Assembly (NCBI GenBank): GCA_937927685.1
Contig: CALBSC010000073.1
Location: 1-64,000, forward strand
DNA: 64,000 nucleotides
From: an uncultured Burkholderiales bacterium
GTDB taxonomy: Bacteria > Pseudomonadota > Gammaproteobacteria > Burkholderiales > Burkholderiaceae_C
Reading direction: 5' to 3'
Positions within the stretch are counted from its first letter, which is position 1. Every line of letters begins with the position of its first letter. Shown one piece after another: positions 17,644 to 25,838 of this stretch. Position numbers and translations under genes: made by a program. The notes under the pieces were generated by a model. That model was not told where the DNA came from, searched no databases, and saw only the letters and a program-made list of their open reading frames with translations.

Positions 17644-18423
17644 TCAGGTTTCCCGGTAGCCCAGCGCGGTTGAAATCTTGCGGGCGGTGTCCTGCAACTT
17701 GGGCAACCACTCTTCGTCCAGACGGTCCGCGGGGGCTGAAATCGACAGTCCCGCCACCAGACGGCTCTGGTCGTCGTAAATGCCTGCAGCCATGCAGCGC
17801 ACCCCTAACTCCAGTTCCTCGTTATCTCGCGCCACGCCGTATTGCCGGGCTTTGGAGAGTTCACGCTCGAGCACGGGCAGTTGGGTGATGCTGTTGCGGG
17901 TGTGGCCGGCCAGCCCGGTGCGGGTGGCATAGGCACGCAAACGCGGGGCGTCCTCGGCCGCCAGGAACAATTTGCCCACCGAGGTCAGATGCAACGGGGC
18001 CCGCCCACCAATGGCACGCACCACCTGCATGCCCGAGCGCTCACTGTAGGCCCGCTCGATGTAGATGATCTCGTCACCCTGCCGCACGCTGAGGTTGACG
18101 GGTTGCTGGATGAGTTTGTGCAGATCGCGCATCGGCTCCAGGGCCGCATCGCGCACGTTCAGTCGGGCCTTCACCAGGTTGCCGAGCTCGAGCAAACGCA
18201 TGCCCAGGCGGTAACTGCCGGCCTGGGGCCGGTCAATGAAGCGGCCCAGGGTCAGGTCGTTGAGGATACGGTGCGCCGTGGACGGGTGCAGCCCGGTTTT
18301 CTCGCTGATTTCCTTCAGGCTCACAGCCTCTTCGCGTGAAGCCAGCACGTCAATCAGGGTGAACATGCGCTCGATCACCTGGATCGAGGGGGTGGTGGGC
18401 TTGGGAGAATCTTTGCTGCGCAT
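17644..18423 (-). CDS. IclR-family transcriptional regulator
   Basis: 259 residues: N-terminal winged HTH (SLKEISEKTGLHPSTAHRIL) and the C-terminal IclR ligand-binding domain (LTSVGKLFLAAED, RDNEELELGVRCMAAGIYDD, AGLSISAPADR). IclR proteins bind small acids or aromatics and often regulate a neighbouring catabolic operon, but the flanks here (pbpG, bpt) are housekeeping. Its target is therefore not evident from context. Confidence 0.94.
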   Translation of the reverse strand: MRSKDSPKPTTPSIQVIERMFTLIDVLASREEAVSLKEISEKTGLHPSTAHRILNDLTLGRFIDRPQAGSYRLGMRLLELGNLVKARLNVRDAALEPMRDLHKLIQQPVNLSVRQGDEIIYIERAYSERSGMQVVRAIGGRAPLHLTSVGKLFLAAEDAPRLRAYATRTGLAGHTRNSITQLPVLERELSKARQYGVARDNEELELGVRCMAAGIYDDQSRLVAGLSISAPADRLDEEWLPKLQDTARKISTALGYRET

Positions 18424-18432
18424 GCCGGAATT

Positions 18433-19182
18433 TTACTTTGTGAAATCGCCTGGCGCCATCCAAACTTCGTTCTGCAGGATTTCGTGGGGCACAAAACCGG
18501 ACTTGTAATTCATTTTGTCACTGGCCTGTATCCAGTATCCCAGGTAGACATGTGGCAGGCCCAGCTGTCGCGCTTGCTGGATTTGCCACATGACGGCGTA
18601 GGTGCCATAGCTGGCCCCGGGCTCGGGGTCATAGAAGGTGTAGACCGCTGACAGGCCATCATTCAGGACGTCCAGGATCGACACCATCTTGAGTGCGCCA
18701 GGCTGGTTGCCGATGTCGGGGGCCCTGAACTCCACCAAGCGAGAGTTGACCCGGCTTTGCAGCAAAAACTGGGTGTACTGGTCGATGCTGTCGTGGTCCA
18801 TACCGCCGCCTGCGTGCCGCCCGGTCTGGTAGCGCAGGTACAACTGGTAATGCTCGGGCGAATAATTCAGGCGGGTGACGCGTGCCTGCAGTTCGCCGTG
18901 CTTGAGCACAGCGCGGCGCTGGCTTCGGGTGGGGCGATGTTCGGCAGCCAGCACACGCAAGGGCACACAGGCGCGGCAGCCGTCGCAGTAGGGACGGTAG
19001 GTGAACATGCCGCTGCGGCGAAACCCCTTGGCCACCAGATCGGAGTAGGTGTCGTTCTGAATCAGGTGACTGGGCGTTGCCACCTGCGAGCGAGCCTGCC
19101 GGTCTGCGAGGTAGCTGCAGGGGTAGGGTGCAGTGGCGTAGAATTGCAGGGTCTGGAGCGGCAGGTCTTTGAGGTGCGTCAC
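18433..19182 (-). CDS. bpt: Aspartate/glutamate leucyltransferase (Bpt)
   Basis: N-degron pathway enzyme transferring Leu from Leu-tRNA to proteins starting with Asp or Glu, tagging them for ClpAP via ClpS. 249 residues with the family's Cys-rich N-terminal pattern PYPCSYL, FTYRPYCDGCRACVPLR, and a C-terminal GNAT-like half (DVLNDGLSAVYTFYDP, YLGYWIQASDKMNYKSGFVP). The start codon is GTG at 19182. aat is just upstream on the same strand (13-base gap). Confidence 0.94.
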   Translation of the reverse strand: MTHLKDLPLQTLQFYATAPYPCSYLADRQARSQVATPSHLIQNDTYSDLVAKGFRRSGMFTYRPYCDGCRACVPLRVLAAEHRPTRSQRRAVLKHGELQARVTRLNYSPEHYQLYLRYQTGRHAGGGMDHDSIDQYTQFLLQSRVNSRLVEFRAPDIGNQPGALKMVSILDVLNDGLSAVYTFYDPEPGASYGTYAVMWQIQQARQLGLPHVYLGYWIQASDKMNYKSGFVPHEILQNEVWMAPGDFTK

Positions 19183-19195
19183 GTCAGGCAGCAGG

Positions 19196-19960
19196 TCAGG
19201 GGAAAGAGGGCGAAGACAGCAACGCGTTCCAGTATACGGGGTCGAATTGCCAGGCGGGCGCGGGTCGTTGCCGGGCCGACTGCACGCGCATTAGAAACTC
19301 GGTCACCGGCGTCGGACAGGCCCCCATCCGGGCCAGGTGCGGTGTTTGCTGTTGGCAATCAATCCAGCCGATCCCATGGTGACGTGCCCAGGCGACCAGG
19401 GCGGCCAGCGCAATCTTGGAGGCATCCGTGCGGTGCGCAAACATCGATTCCCCATACAAGGCCTGACCCAGATTGACCAGGTACAGGCCCCCCACCAGCT
19501 CCCCGTCCACCCAGGTCTCCACGCTGTGGGCGTGACCTTCTCGGTGCAGGTCCTGGTAGGCGCGCACCACCTCGGGCAAGATCCAGGTGCCCGTCTGACC
19601 CTGACGGGGCGTGCTGGCGCAGGCCTGGATCACACGGTCAAACTGGCTGTCCACGCGGATCTCGCAGTGGGCATCGGCCCGAAAATGCTGCAGGGTCTTG
19701 CGCAAGGAGCGGTGCAGGCGAAAGGCGTCGGTGGCCAGCACCATGCGCGGCTGGGTACACCACCACAGCACCGGCTGTCCCTGGCTGAACCAGGGAAAGG
19801 TGCCCTGGGCATAGGCCTGCTTCAGTCGGTGAACCGTCAAGCCCCCACCGGCGGCCAGCAATCCAGGCGCAGGGGTGTCCTCGCCCCAGGCGAGCAGGGG
19901 GGAAGGCAGGGGATCATCATCGTCCAGCCAGGGCAGGGCGGGCAGGGGAGGGGTGGTCAT
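19196..19960 (-). CDS. aat: Leucyl/phenylalanyl-tRNA-protein transferase
   Basis: Attaches Leu or Phe to N-terminal Arg/Lys of substrate proteins for ClpS/ClpAP degradation. 254 residues from the ATG at 19960. Family motifs: GLLAAGGGLTVHRLKQAY, GTFPWFSQGQPVLWW, GESMFAHRTDASKIALAAL, and IDCQQQTPHLARMGA. Together with bpt it gives the full bacterial set of N-degron primary-residue-adding enzymes. The frame extends further 5', but that would overlap the divergent crotonase. Confidence 0.95.
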   Translation of the reverse strand: MTTPPLPALPWLDDDDPLPSPLLAWGEDTPAPGLLAAGGGLTVHRLKQAYAQGTFPWFSQGQPVLWWCTQPRMVLATDAFRLHRSLRKTLQHFRADAHCEIRVDSQFDRVIQACASTPRQGQTGTWILPEVVRAYQDLHREGHAHSVETWVDGELVGGLYLVNLGQALYGESMFAHRTDASKIALAALVAWARHHGIGWIDCQQQTPHLARMGACPTPVTEFLMRVQSARQRPAPAWQFDPVYWNALLSSPSFP

Positions 19961-19968
19961 GTCAGGTG

Positions 19969-19978
19969 GATAATTATG
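19969..19978. promoter_or_regulatory. Probable shared bidirectional -10 element (aat / crotonase)
   Basis: The 31-base space between the two divergent start codons contains the palindrome ATAATTAT (19970-19977). It reads as a -10 on both strands: GATAAT toward the crotonase and CATAAT toward aat. Transcripts starting 6-8 bases beyond would have almost no 5' leader. Confidence 0.5.
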
Positions 19979-19991
19979 GGCTGACCGGCCC

Positions 19992-20792
19992 ATGAGCATC
20001 AACATGACCCCTGAACCCAACGCCTGTGTATTGATGGATCGCCCCACCACGGACGTGGTGCGCCTGACCTTGAACCGGCCGGACAACTTCAATGCACTGT
20101 CTTCCGAGATGATGGCCGCCCTGTCCGATGCCCTGAAGCAGGTGGCGGCTGATCCCGCGTGCCGAGTCGTTGTGCTGGCGGCCAGCGGTCGTGCGTTCAG
20201 CGCCGGTCATGACTTGCGCGAGATGCGCAGCCAGCCTGAGCTGTCCTTCTACCAGGACCTGTTTGCCCAATGTTCGCGCATGATGCTGCAACTCCAGCAA
20301 CTGCCTCAGCCGGTGATTGCGCAGGTGCAGGGCATCGCCACTGCGGCGGGCTGTCAGCTTGTGAGCATGTGTGACCTGGCGGTGGCGGCGGACACGGCCC
20401 GCTTTGCAGTGTCCGGCATTCACTACGGCTTGTTCTGCTCCACTCCCAGCGTGGGCTTGTCGCGCAACGTGGCCCGAAAGCGCGCCATGGAGATGCTGCT
20501 CACGGGAGACTTTGTCGACGCAGCCACGGCGGTGCAGGAGGGCCTGCTCAACCATGCGGTGCCGGCGGATCAGCTCGAGGCCAAGGTGCTGGAGTTGTGC
20601 CGCAAAATCAGCGAAAAGCCCGCGGTCGCGGTGCGCCTGGGCAAGGCGCTCTTTTATCAACAACTCGAGATGGGCATCGCGGCGGCCTACCAGCTCGCGG
20701 GACAGACCATGGCCTGCAACATGATGGATGGCGATGCACAGGAAGGCTTCCAGGCCTTCCTGGACAAGCGAACGCCCGGCTGGAAAACATGA
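19992..20792 (+). CDS. Crotonase (enoyl-CoA hydratase/isomerase) family protein, ECHDC3-like
   Basis: 266 residues with the crotonase fold: oxyanion-hole region FSAGHDLREM, then TAAGCQLVSMCDLAVAAD, and HYGLFCSTPSVGLSR. The two catalytic glutamates of true hydratases are absent: Gln occupies the GGGCE position, and Gly-Ile-His follows where the second Glu is expected. A hydratase reaction is therefore doubtful. The pattern matches the ECHDC3 branch, whose chemistry is unclear. The stop overlaps the next gene's ATG (ATGA). Confidence 0.9.
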   Translation: MSINMTPEPNACVLMDRPTTDVVRLTLNRPDNFNALSSEMMAALSDALKQVAADPACRVVVLAASGRAFSAGHDLREMRSQPELSFYQDLFAQCSRMMLQLQQLPQPVIAQVQGIATAAGCQLVSMCDLAVAADTARFAVSGIHYGLFCSTPSVGLSRNVARKRAMEMLLTGDFVDAATAVQEGLLNHAVPADQLEAKVLELCRKISEKPAVAVRLGKALFYQQLEMGIAAAYQLAGQTMACNMMDGDAQEGFQAFLDKRTPGWKT

Positions 20793-21817
20793 CCCCACGT
20801 TCCCATTTGATGGATGCGTTGCGCATCGCGTCGGCGCATCTGATCGTGCTGCACCACCTGGTGTCGTACGGCCCCTTGGGTCAGACCCTGGAGCAGGTGT
20901 GGCCCGCGTTGTTTCAACTGCTTTACGATGACGGCCGCTTTGCCACCCAGGTGTTCCTGGTGATGTCGGGCTATCTGTCGGCGCTGGCGTTGATGAAGCC
21001 CCGACACCCGTCGATTGTTCGCAGCGTCTGGAAGCGCTACGCGCGCCTCATGCCCCCTTACTTGTTGGCCATCCTGTTGGCGGCCCTGGTCGTGACCTGC
21101 CTGCGCCCCTGGATCAACCAGGACTGGCTGACGGAACCGCCCAGCCTCCAGCAGTGGCTCTCGCATGCCTTGCTGATTCAGGACGTGATCGACCAACCTG
21201 CGATGACGCTGGGGGCCTGGTACGTGGCCATCGATTTCCAGTTGTTTGTTTTGCTCAATGGGCTGGTCTGGTGTCTGTTGCGGCTGGGCTTCAAACACGG
21301 CAGCATCCTGATTTCGCTGGCGCTGTTGTGCCTGGCGTCCCAGTGGTTTTTCAACCGCAACCCGGACGCAGACATGTGGGCCGTGTATTTCTTCGAGTCT
21401 TATGGCCTGGGCGCTGTGCTGGCCTGGACCCTGCATGCACCCCGTGCCAGCATCCCGGCGCGCGGGGTGTTGATGCTGTGCATGTGCAGTGCAGTGGTGG
21501 CCGGGCTGATGTTTCCCCGGCCGCGCTTGTTGATCTCAGTGGCTGTGTGCGCTGTCTTGTGGTGGGGTGTCCACCGCTGGCAGCCGCCAGCGGCACTCTC
21601 GCGCTGGTTGCAACGCCAGAGCGATGGGTCCTATTCGCTGTTTCTGACGCACTTCGTGCCGCTGGTGATCGCCAATGCGCTCTGGATGGTGGCCGGAGGA
21701 CAGTCCGCCATCATGGGCTTGATGGTGTTGCTCCTCACCTGGGGCGTGTCCCTGTGGTGGTCCAGGGTCTTTCACCAGTCGGTGGACGCCCTCCTCGCCA
21801 AGGCCTGGCGACACTGA
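20789..21817 (+). CDS. Acyltransferase 3 family membrane protein
   Basis: 342 residues with about ten membrane helices and the family's N-terminal pattern (DALRIASAHLIVLHHLVS with the conserved His, FLVMSGYLSALALMK, WKRYARLMPPYLLAIL). Family members O-acylate sugars of exported glycans or lipids. The substrate is unknown. The start overlaps the crotonase stop by four bases, implying co-translation. Confidence 0.88.
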   Translation: MTPRSHLMDALRIASAHLIVLHHLVSYGPLGQTLEQVWPALFQLLYDDGRFATQVFLVMSGYLSALALMKPRHPSIVRSVWKRYARLMPPYLLAILLAALVVTCLRPWINQDWLTEPPSLQQWLSHALLIQDVIDQPAMTLGAWYVAIDFQLFVLLNGLVWCLLRLGFKHGSILISLALLCLASQWFFNRNPDADMWAVYFFESYGLGAVLAWTLHAPRASIPARGVLMLCMCSAVVAGLMFPRPRLLISVAVCAVLWWGVHRWQPPAALSRWLQRQSDGSYSLFLTHFVPLVIANALWMVAGGQSAIMGLMVLLLTWGVSLWWSRVFHQSVDALLAKAWRH

Positions 21818-21953
21818 GGTGGGCTGCGAACCCGTTGGCGTGTATGCTCACGGAGCTTTCAGGGGCGTCAACCGCGACATGTCAGGCGTGGGGGCGGCCA
21901 GATCCTGTGACCGTGTGTTGCCCGATGCCTGAGCGCGAGGGCAGGAGAAGCTT

Positions 21954-22967
21954 GTGAACTCTTTGTATTCCCGCCGGGCCTGGCTGGCTCGCACCTGGCC
22001 CTGGCTTGTAACGGCGGCCGGCACGCTTGCGGGCGCATCGTCCGCGATGGCAGCCACCCCCTTGCGCGCTTCATCACCCGCCGTGCCCGACGACTGGCAT
22101 GCGCGCATGTGGACAGTGTTCAAGGACACCCTGGAAGCGGGCACGGCTGCCGACTTCCAGGTACAGATCCACCTCAATGCCTCGCTCTTCAAGCAGGGAA
22201 CCGAACCTGCCGCCATGGCCCGCGGCAACCTGGAACTGGCCACGGTCTCTGCCTTTGACATCGCCAAGGTGGTGCCAGAGTTTTCCATTTTCACGGCCGG
22301 GTATGTGGTGCGCGATCCAGCGCACCAACAGAAAATTTTCGACGGGCCCATCGGAGCCGAGATGTTCCAGAAAGTCTCGGACAAGATGGACATCACCGTG
22401 TTGTCCACGCTCTACTTGGGGACGCGCCAGCTCAACTTGCGCGAGGCGCGCCCGGTGCGAACCCCGGCCGACCTCAAAGGCGTCAAGTTGCGCATGCCGG
22501 GCACCAAGGAATGGTTGTTTTTGGGGCAGGCCCTGGGGGCGACGGCCACACCGCTGGCGTTTGGCGAGGTGTACCTGGGTCTCAAGACCGGCACCATCGA
22601 TGCCCAGGACAACCCGCTGCCCACCGTGCGAGCGGCCAAGTTCCACGAGGTCACGCAACAACTGGTGCTGACCGGGCATCTGGTCGATGGCCTGTTCCTG
22701 GCCGTGTCCAACAAGGTATGGAAGGCCCTCACCCCTGCGCAGCAACAGCGCATGCGGCAAGCGGCCCAGGCCGCGGCTCGCTACAACAACGACAACCGGC
22801 TGAAGGAGGAAGCGCAGTTGGTGGACTACTTCCGTCAACAGGGCCTGCAGATCCAGACGCCCGATGTGCCAGCATTTCGCGCCGCTGTGCAGCAGACCTA
22901 TCTGCAATCGGAGTATGCGCGGGTGTGGCCGCCGGGTCTGCTCGAGCGCCTCAACGCGGTACGCTGA
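21954..22967 (+). CDS. TRAP transporter solute-binding protein (DctP family)
   Basis: 337 residues starting at GTG (21954), preceded by gcaggagaag. A Tat-like N-terminus (YSRRAWLARTWPWLVTAAG) precedes the mature domain. DctP hallmarks are GTEPAAMARGNLELATVSAF, LKGVKLRMPGTKEWLFLGQALGA near the conserved Arg that binds carboxylates, and LKTGTIDAQDNPL. It binds an organic acid in the periplasm for the QM permease encoded next. Confidence 0.93.
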   Translation: MNSLYSRRAWLARTWPWLVTAAGTLAGASSAMAATPLRASSPAVPDDWHARMWTVFKDTLEAGTAADFQVQIHLNASLFKQGTEPAAMARGNLELATVSAFDIAKVVPEFSIFTAGYVVRDPAHQQKIFDGPIGAEMFQKVSDKMDITVLSTLYLGTRQLNLREARPVRTPADLKGVKLRMPGTKEWLFLGQALGATATPLAFGEVYLGLKTGTIDAQDNPLPTVRAAKFHEVTQQLVLTGHLVDGLFLAVSNKVWKALTPAQQQRMRQAAQAAARYNNDNRLKEEAQLVDYFRQQGLQIQTPDVPAFRAAVQQTYLQSEYARVWPPGLLERLNAVR

Positions 22968-22976
22968 GGCCAGGGC

Positions 22977-23480
22977 ATGTGGCGACCCGTTGTCAAACAC
23001 GGCGCCAGCGCCGCGCAGGCGCTGGGTGGTGCTTTATTCGTGGCGCTTTTCGGCGTGTTCGTGTTGCAGGTGGTGTCACGATTCGTGTTCGATCGCCCCT
23101 TGCCCTGGACCGATGAGTTGGCCGTGGTGCTTTACGTCTGGATCATCCTGTGGGCCTGTGCCACGATGGTGCCCACCCGCGAGCACGTGATGTTTGACCT
23201 GGTTTGGCAAGCCGCCTCGCCGCGCACACGACGCGTCATGGCGATGGCGGGGCATCTGTTGCTGGGGGGGCTGTCCCTCTGGGCCTTGCCCGCTTGCTGG
23301 GACTACGTGTCCTTCATGTCGCGCGAGGCCACGCCCGTGCTCGACATTCCATTCAGCCTGGTGTTTCTGCCCTTTGTGCTGTTGCTGGTCTCCCTGGTCA
23401 TCCGCTCGGCGTGGGGGCTGAAGCAGGCCTGGCAGGGCAACGGTTTGCACGACGCCCTCGGGCCGGGAGATCAAGCATGA
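22977..23480 (+). CDS. TRAP transporter small permease (DctQ)
   Basis: 167 residues, four predicted membrane helices, and the DctQ-typical RFVFDRPLPWTDELAVVLYV early in the protein. It is the small subunit partnering DctM. Starts 9 bases after dctP ends, and its stop overlaps the dctM start (ATGA). Confidence 0.93.
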   Translation: MWRPVVKHGASAAQALGGALFVALFGVFVLQVVSRFVFDRPLPWTDELAVVLYVWIILWACATMVPTREHVMFDLVWQAASPRTRRVMAMAGHLLLGGLSLWALPACWDYVSFMSREATPVLDIPFSLVFLPFVLLLVSLVIRSAWGLKQAWQGNGLHDALGPGDQA

Positions 23481-24775
23481 GCCAAGCGCTCTGGGGAATG
23501 GCGGGCGTATTGCTCGCGGGCTTGTTGCTGAGGCTGCCCATTGGCTTTGCCATGATCGCCGCCGGCATCGCCTATCTGGGCGTGTCGGGCCAGGACCTGG
23601 GCCTGGCCGCCGAGCAAATCGGCAATGGCCTGTACCAGAGCTATGTGTTGCTGGCGGTGCCGCTCTTTGTGTTCGCGGCCCAGTTGATGAACGCCGGCAC
23701 GGTGAGTGAGCGGCTGTTCGATTTCTGTCGGGTGCTCGTGGGCCGCTTGCGTGGGGGCTTGGCCCAGGTGGACATTCTGGTGAGTGTGATTTTTTCCGGC
23801 ATGAGCGGCAGCGCCATTGCCGATGCTGCTGGCCCGGGGCTGGTCACTCTCAAGCAGATGATGCACCAGCCCGGCTACACGCGCGGGTTCGCCGGGGCGG
23901 TGGTGGTGGCCAGTGCCACGCTCGGCCCGGTGATTCCGCCGTCCATTCCGATGATCATCTATGCCCTGGTCTCCGGTGCATCGGTGGGCGCCTTGTTCAT
24001 CGGCGGGCTGATGCCCGGTGTACTCATGGCCTTGTCCATGATGGCGGTGGTGCAGTTCATCGCCGTGAAGCGGAACATGCCGCGTGAAGACGCCATCCCG
24101 TGGCGTCAATGGCCGGCCATCCTGTGGCGGGGCGCACTCCCACTGACCTTGCCGGTGGTGCTGCTGGGCGGTATTTACAGCGGTGCCTTCACGCCTACCG
24201 AGGCCGCTGCCGTGGCAGCGCTGCATGCGCTGCTGCTGGCCGGGGTGGTCTACCGGGCCTTGTCCTGGCGCCGCTTGTGGGAGGTGGTGCAGGAGTCCAC
24301 CCGGGCCAGCGCCGTGATCACCATCATCCTGGCCGGTTCATTGCTGCTCAACTATGCCTTCACCGCCGAGGGCGTGCCCCAGTCGGTGGCGCAGTGGGTG
24401 GACAGCATGCATCTGCAGCCGGTGGCTTTTCTGCTGATGACCAACCTGCTGTTTCTGGTGCTGGGTTGCTTTCTGGATGTCTCGGTGCTCTTGCTGGTGT
24501 TTGTGCCCATGCTGTTGCCCTCGGTGCGGGCGCTGGGCATCGACCTGGTGCACTTTGGGGTGCTGGTGGTGCTCAACATGATGATCGGCCTGATTCACCC
24601 GCCGTTTGGCATGTTGCTGTTCGTGACCAAGGCCCTCACCGGTATCCCCATTGGCGAGATGATGCGCGAGGGCTGGATGTTCCTCGTCATGCTGGTGACC
24701 TTGCTGCTGGCCATGACCGTGTTCCCCCAGATCGTGCTCTGGTTGCCGCACGCCATGGGCTACGTCACCCGCTGA
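23477..24775 (+). CDS. TRAP transporter large permease (DctM)
   Basis: 432 residues, about 12 membrane helices, Na+-coupled. DctM motifs: VPLFVFAAQLMNAGTVSERL, FSGMSGSAIADAAGPG, GPVIPPSIPMIIYALVSG. The ATG at 23477 gives MSQALWGMAGVLLAG. Completes a DctPQM set. It is convergent with the Bug receptor gene, 6 bases between stops, with no obvious terminator. Confidence 0.95.
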   Translation: MSQALWGMAGVLLAGLLLRLPIGFAMIAAGIAYLGVSGQDLGLAAEQIGNGLYQSYVLLAVPLFVFAAQLMNAGTVSERLFDFCRVLVGRLRGGLAQVDILVSVIFSGMSGSAIADAAGPGLVTLKQMMHQPGYTRGFAGAVVVASATLGPVIPPSIPMIIYALVSGASVGALFIGGLMPGVLMALSMMAVVQFIAVKRNMPREDAIPWRQWPAILWRGALPLTLPVVLLGGIYSGAFTPTEAAAVAALHALLLAGVVYRALSWRRLWEVVQESTRASAVITIILAGSLLLNYAFTAEGVPQSVAQWVDSMHLQPVAFLLMTNLLFLVLGCFLDVSVLLLVFVPMLLPSVRALGIDLVHFGVLVVLNMMIGLIHPPFGMLLFVTKALTGIPIGEMMREGWMFLVMLVTLLLAMTVFPQIVLWLPHAMGYVTR

Positions 24776-24781
24776 ACGGAT

Positions 24782-25774
24782 TCAGTCGGCGCGGGCGCCA
24801 GAATCCTTCACCGCCTTGCTCCACCGGGGCAATTCACTGCGAATGTAGGCGGCGTAATCAGCCGACGATCCCCCCAAGGGGTCTGCGCCCTGCAACGCCA
24901 GCTTGGCGCGCACGTCCGGATGCGCCAGGGCTTTGTTCAGTTCCGTGTTCAGACGCTGCACGATGTCGGGTGACGTGGCTGCCGGCACCACCACCCCTTG
25001 CCAGGCCGCGGCATCGAACCCGTTCATGCCGGATTCATGCAGGGTCGGCAAATCGGGCAGCACCGACGAGCGTTTCAGGCTGGACACGGCGAGCGCACGC
25101 AAACGGCCATCGCGCACATAGGGCAACACGGTGTTCATGGTGTCAATCATGAATTGCGTTTGCCCTGCTGACAGATCCACCAGGGCGGGTGCGCTGCCTT
25201 TGTAGGGCACGTGCTGGGTTTGCAAGCCCAGCTGCGCCGACATCATGGCGCTGGCCAGATGGGTGATGGTGCCCGTACCAGATGATCCATAGTTGAGTTG
25301 CCCCGGGCGGCTGCGCGCGTAGTCAATGAAGTCTTTGGCGCTGCGAACCGGCAGGGCGGGGTGCGTCACCAGCACCATGGGCACGGCGGCGGTCAGTGCC
25401 ACCGGGGCAAAATCTTTCACCGGGTCGTAGTTGACCTTGCCATACAGGGCCGGTCCGATGACGATGGCCGAGGTGTTGTAGAACAAGGTATAGCCATCAG
25501 CCGGCGCATTGGCCGCCATCTCGGCGGCGATGTTGCCGCCTGCACCGGGTTTGTTGTCAATCAGCACCGGCTGTCCGATTTGCTCGGAAAGCCGCTGGGC
25601 AATCACGCGCGACACCAGATCGGTGGGGCCCCCGGGCGGGAACGCGACGATCATCCGGATGGGTTTGGCAGGCCAGGCCGGTGACTGGGCCTGTGCCGTT
25701 GTCGTCACGGCGCACAGCGCACTCAGCAGCACAGCAAACCAGGCGCGACGGCGGGGGGTTGAGACGAGGTGCAT
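24782..25774 (-). CDS. Bug-family (tripartite tricarboxylate transporter) substrate-binding protein
   Basis: 330 residues with a signal peptide (RRAWFAVLLSALCAVTTTAQAQ) and the Bug fold signatures KPIRMIVAFPPGGPTDLVSR, PVLIDNKPGAGGNIAAEMAA, and LNYGSSGTGTITHLASA. The ATG at 25774 is preceded by a clear AGGAG; an upstream Met at 25798 lacks one. No TctA/TctB permease is in the window, so it is an orphan receptor. Last gene of the minus-strand amidohydrolase operon. Confidence 0.93.
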   Translation of the reverse strand: MHLVSTPRRRAWFAVLLSALCAVTTTAQAQSPAWPAKPIRMIVAFPPGGPTDLVSRVIAQRLSEQIGQPVLIDNKPGAGGNIAAEMAANAPADGYTLFYNTSAIVIGPALYGKVNYDPVKDFAPVALTAAVPMVLVTHPALPVRSAKDFIDYARSRPGQLNYGSSGTGTITHLASAMMSAQLGLQTQHVPYKGSAPALVDLSAGQTQFMIDTMNTVLPYVRDGRLRALAVSSLKRSSVLPDLPTLHESGMNGFDAAAWQGVVVPAATSPDIVQRLNTELNKALAHPDVRAKLALQGADPLGGSSADYAAYIRSELPRWSKAVKDSGARAD

Positions 25775-25838
25775 GCGGTTCTCCTGCAGTGCAGTCATGG
25801 GTGGGGGTCAGCCAGCGATCAAAGTGCCCGATCAGATG

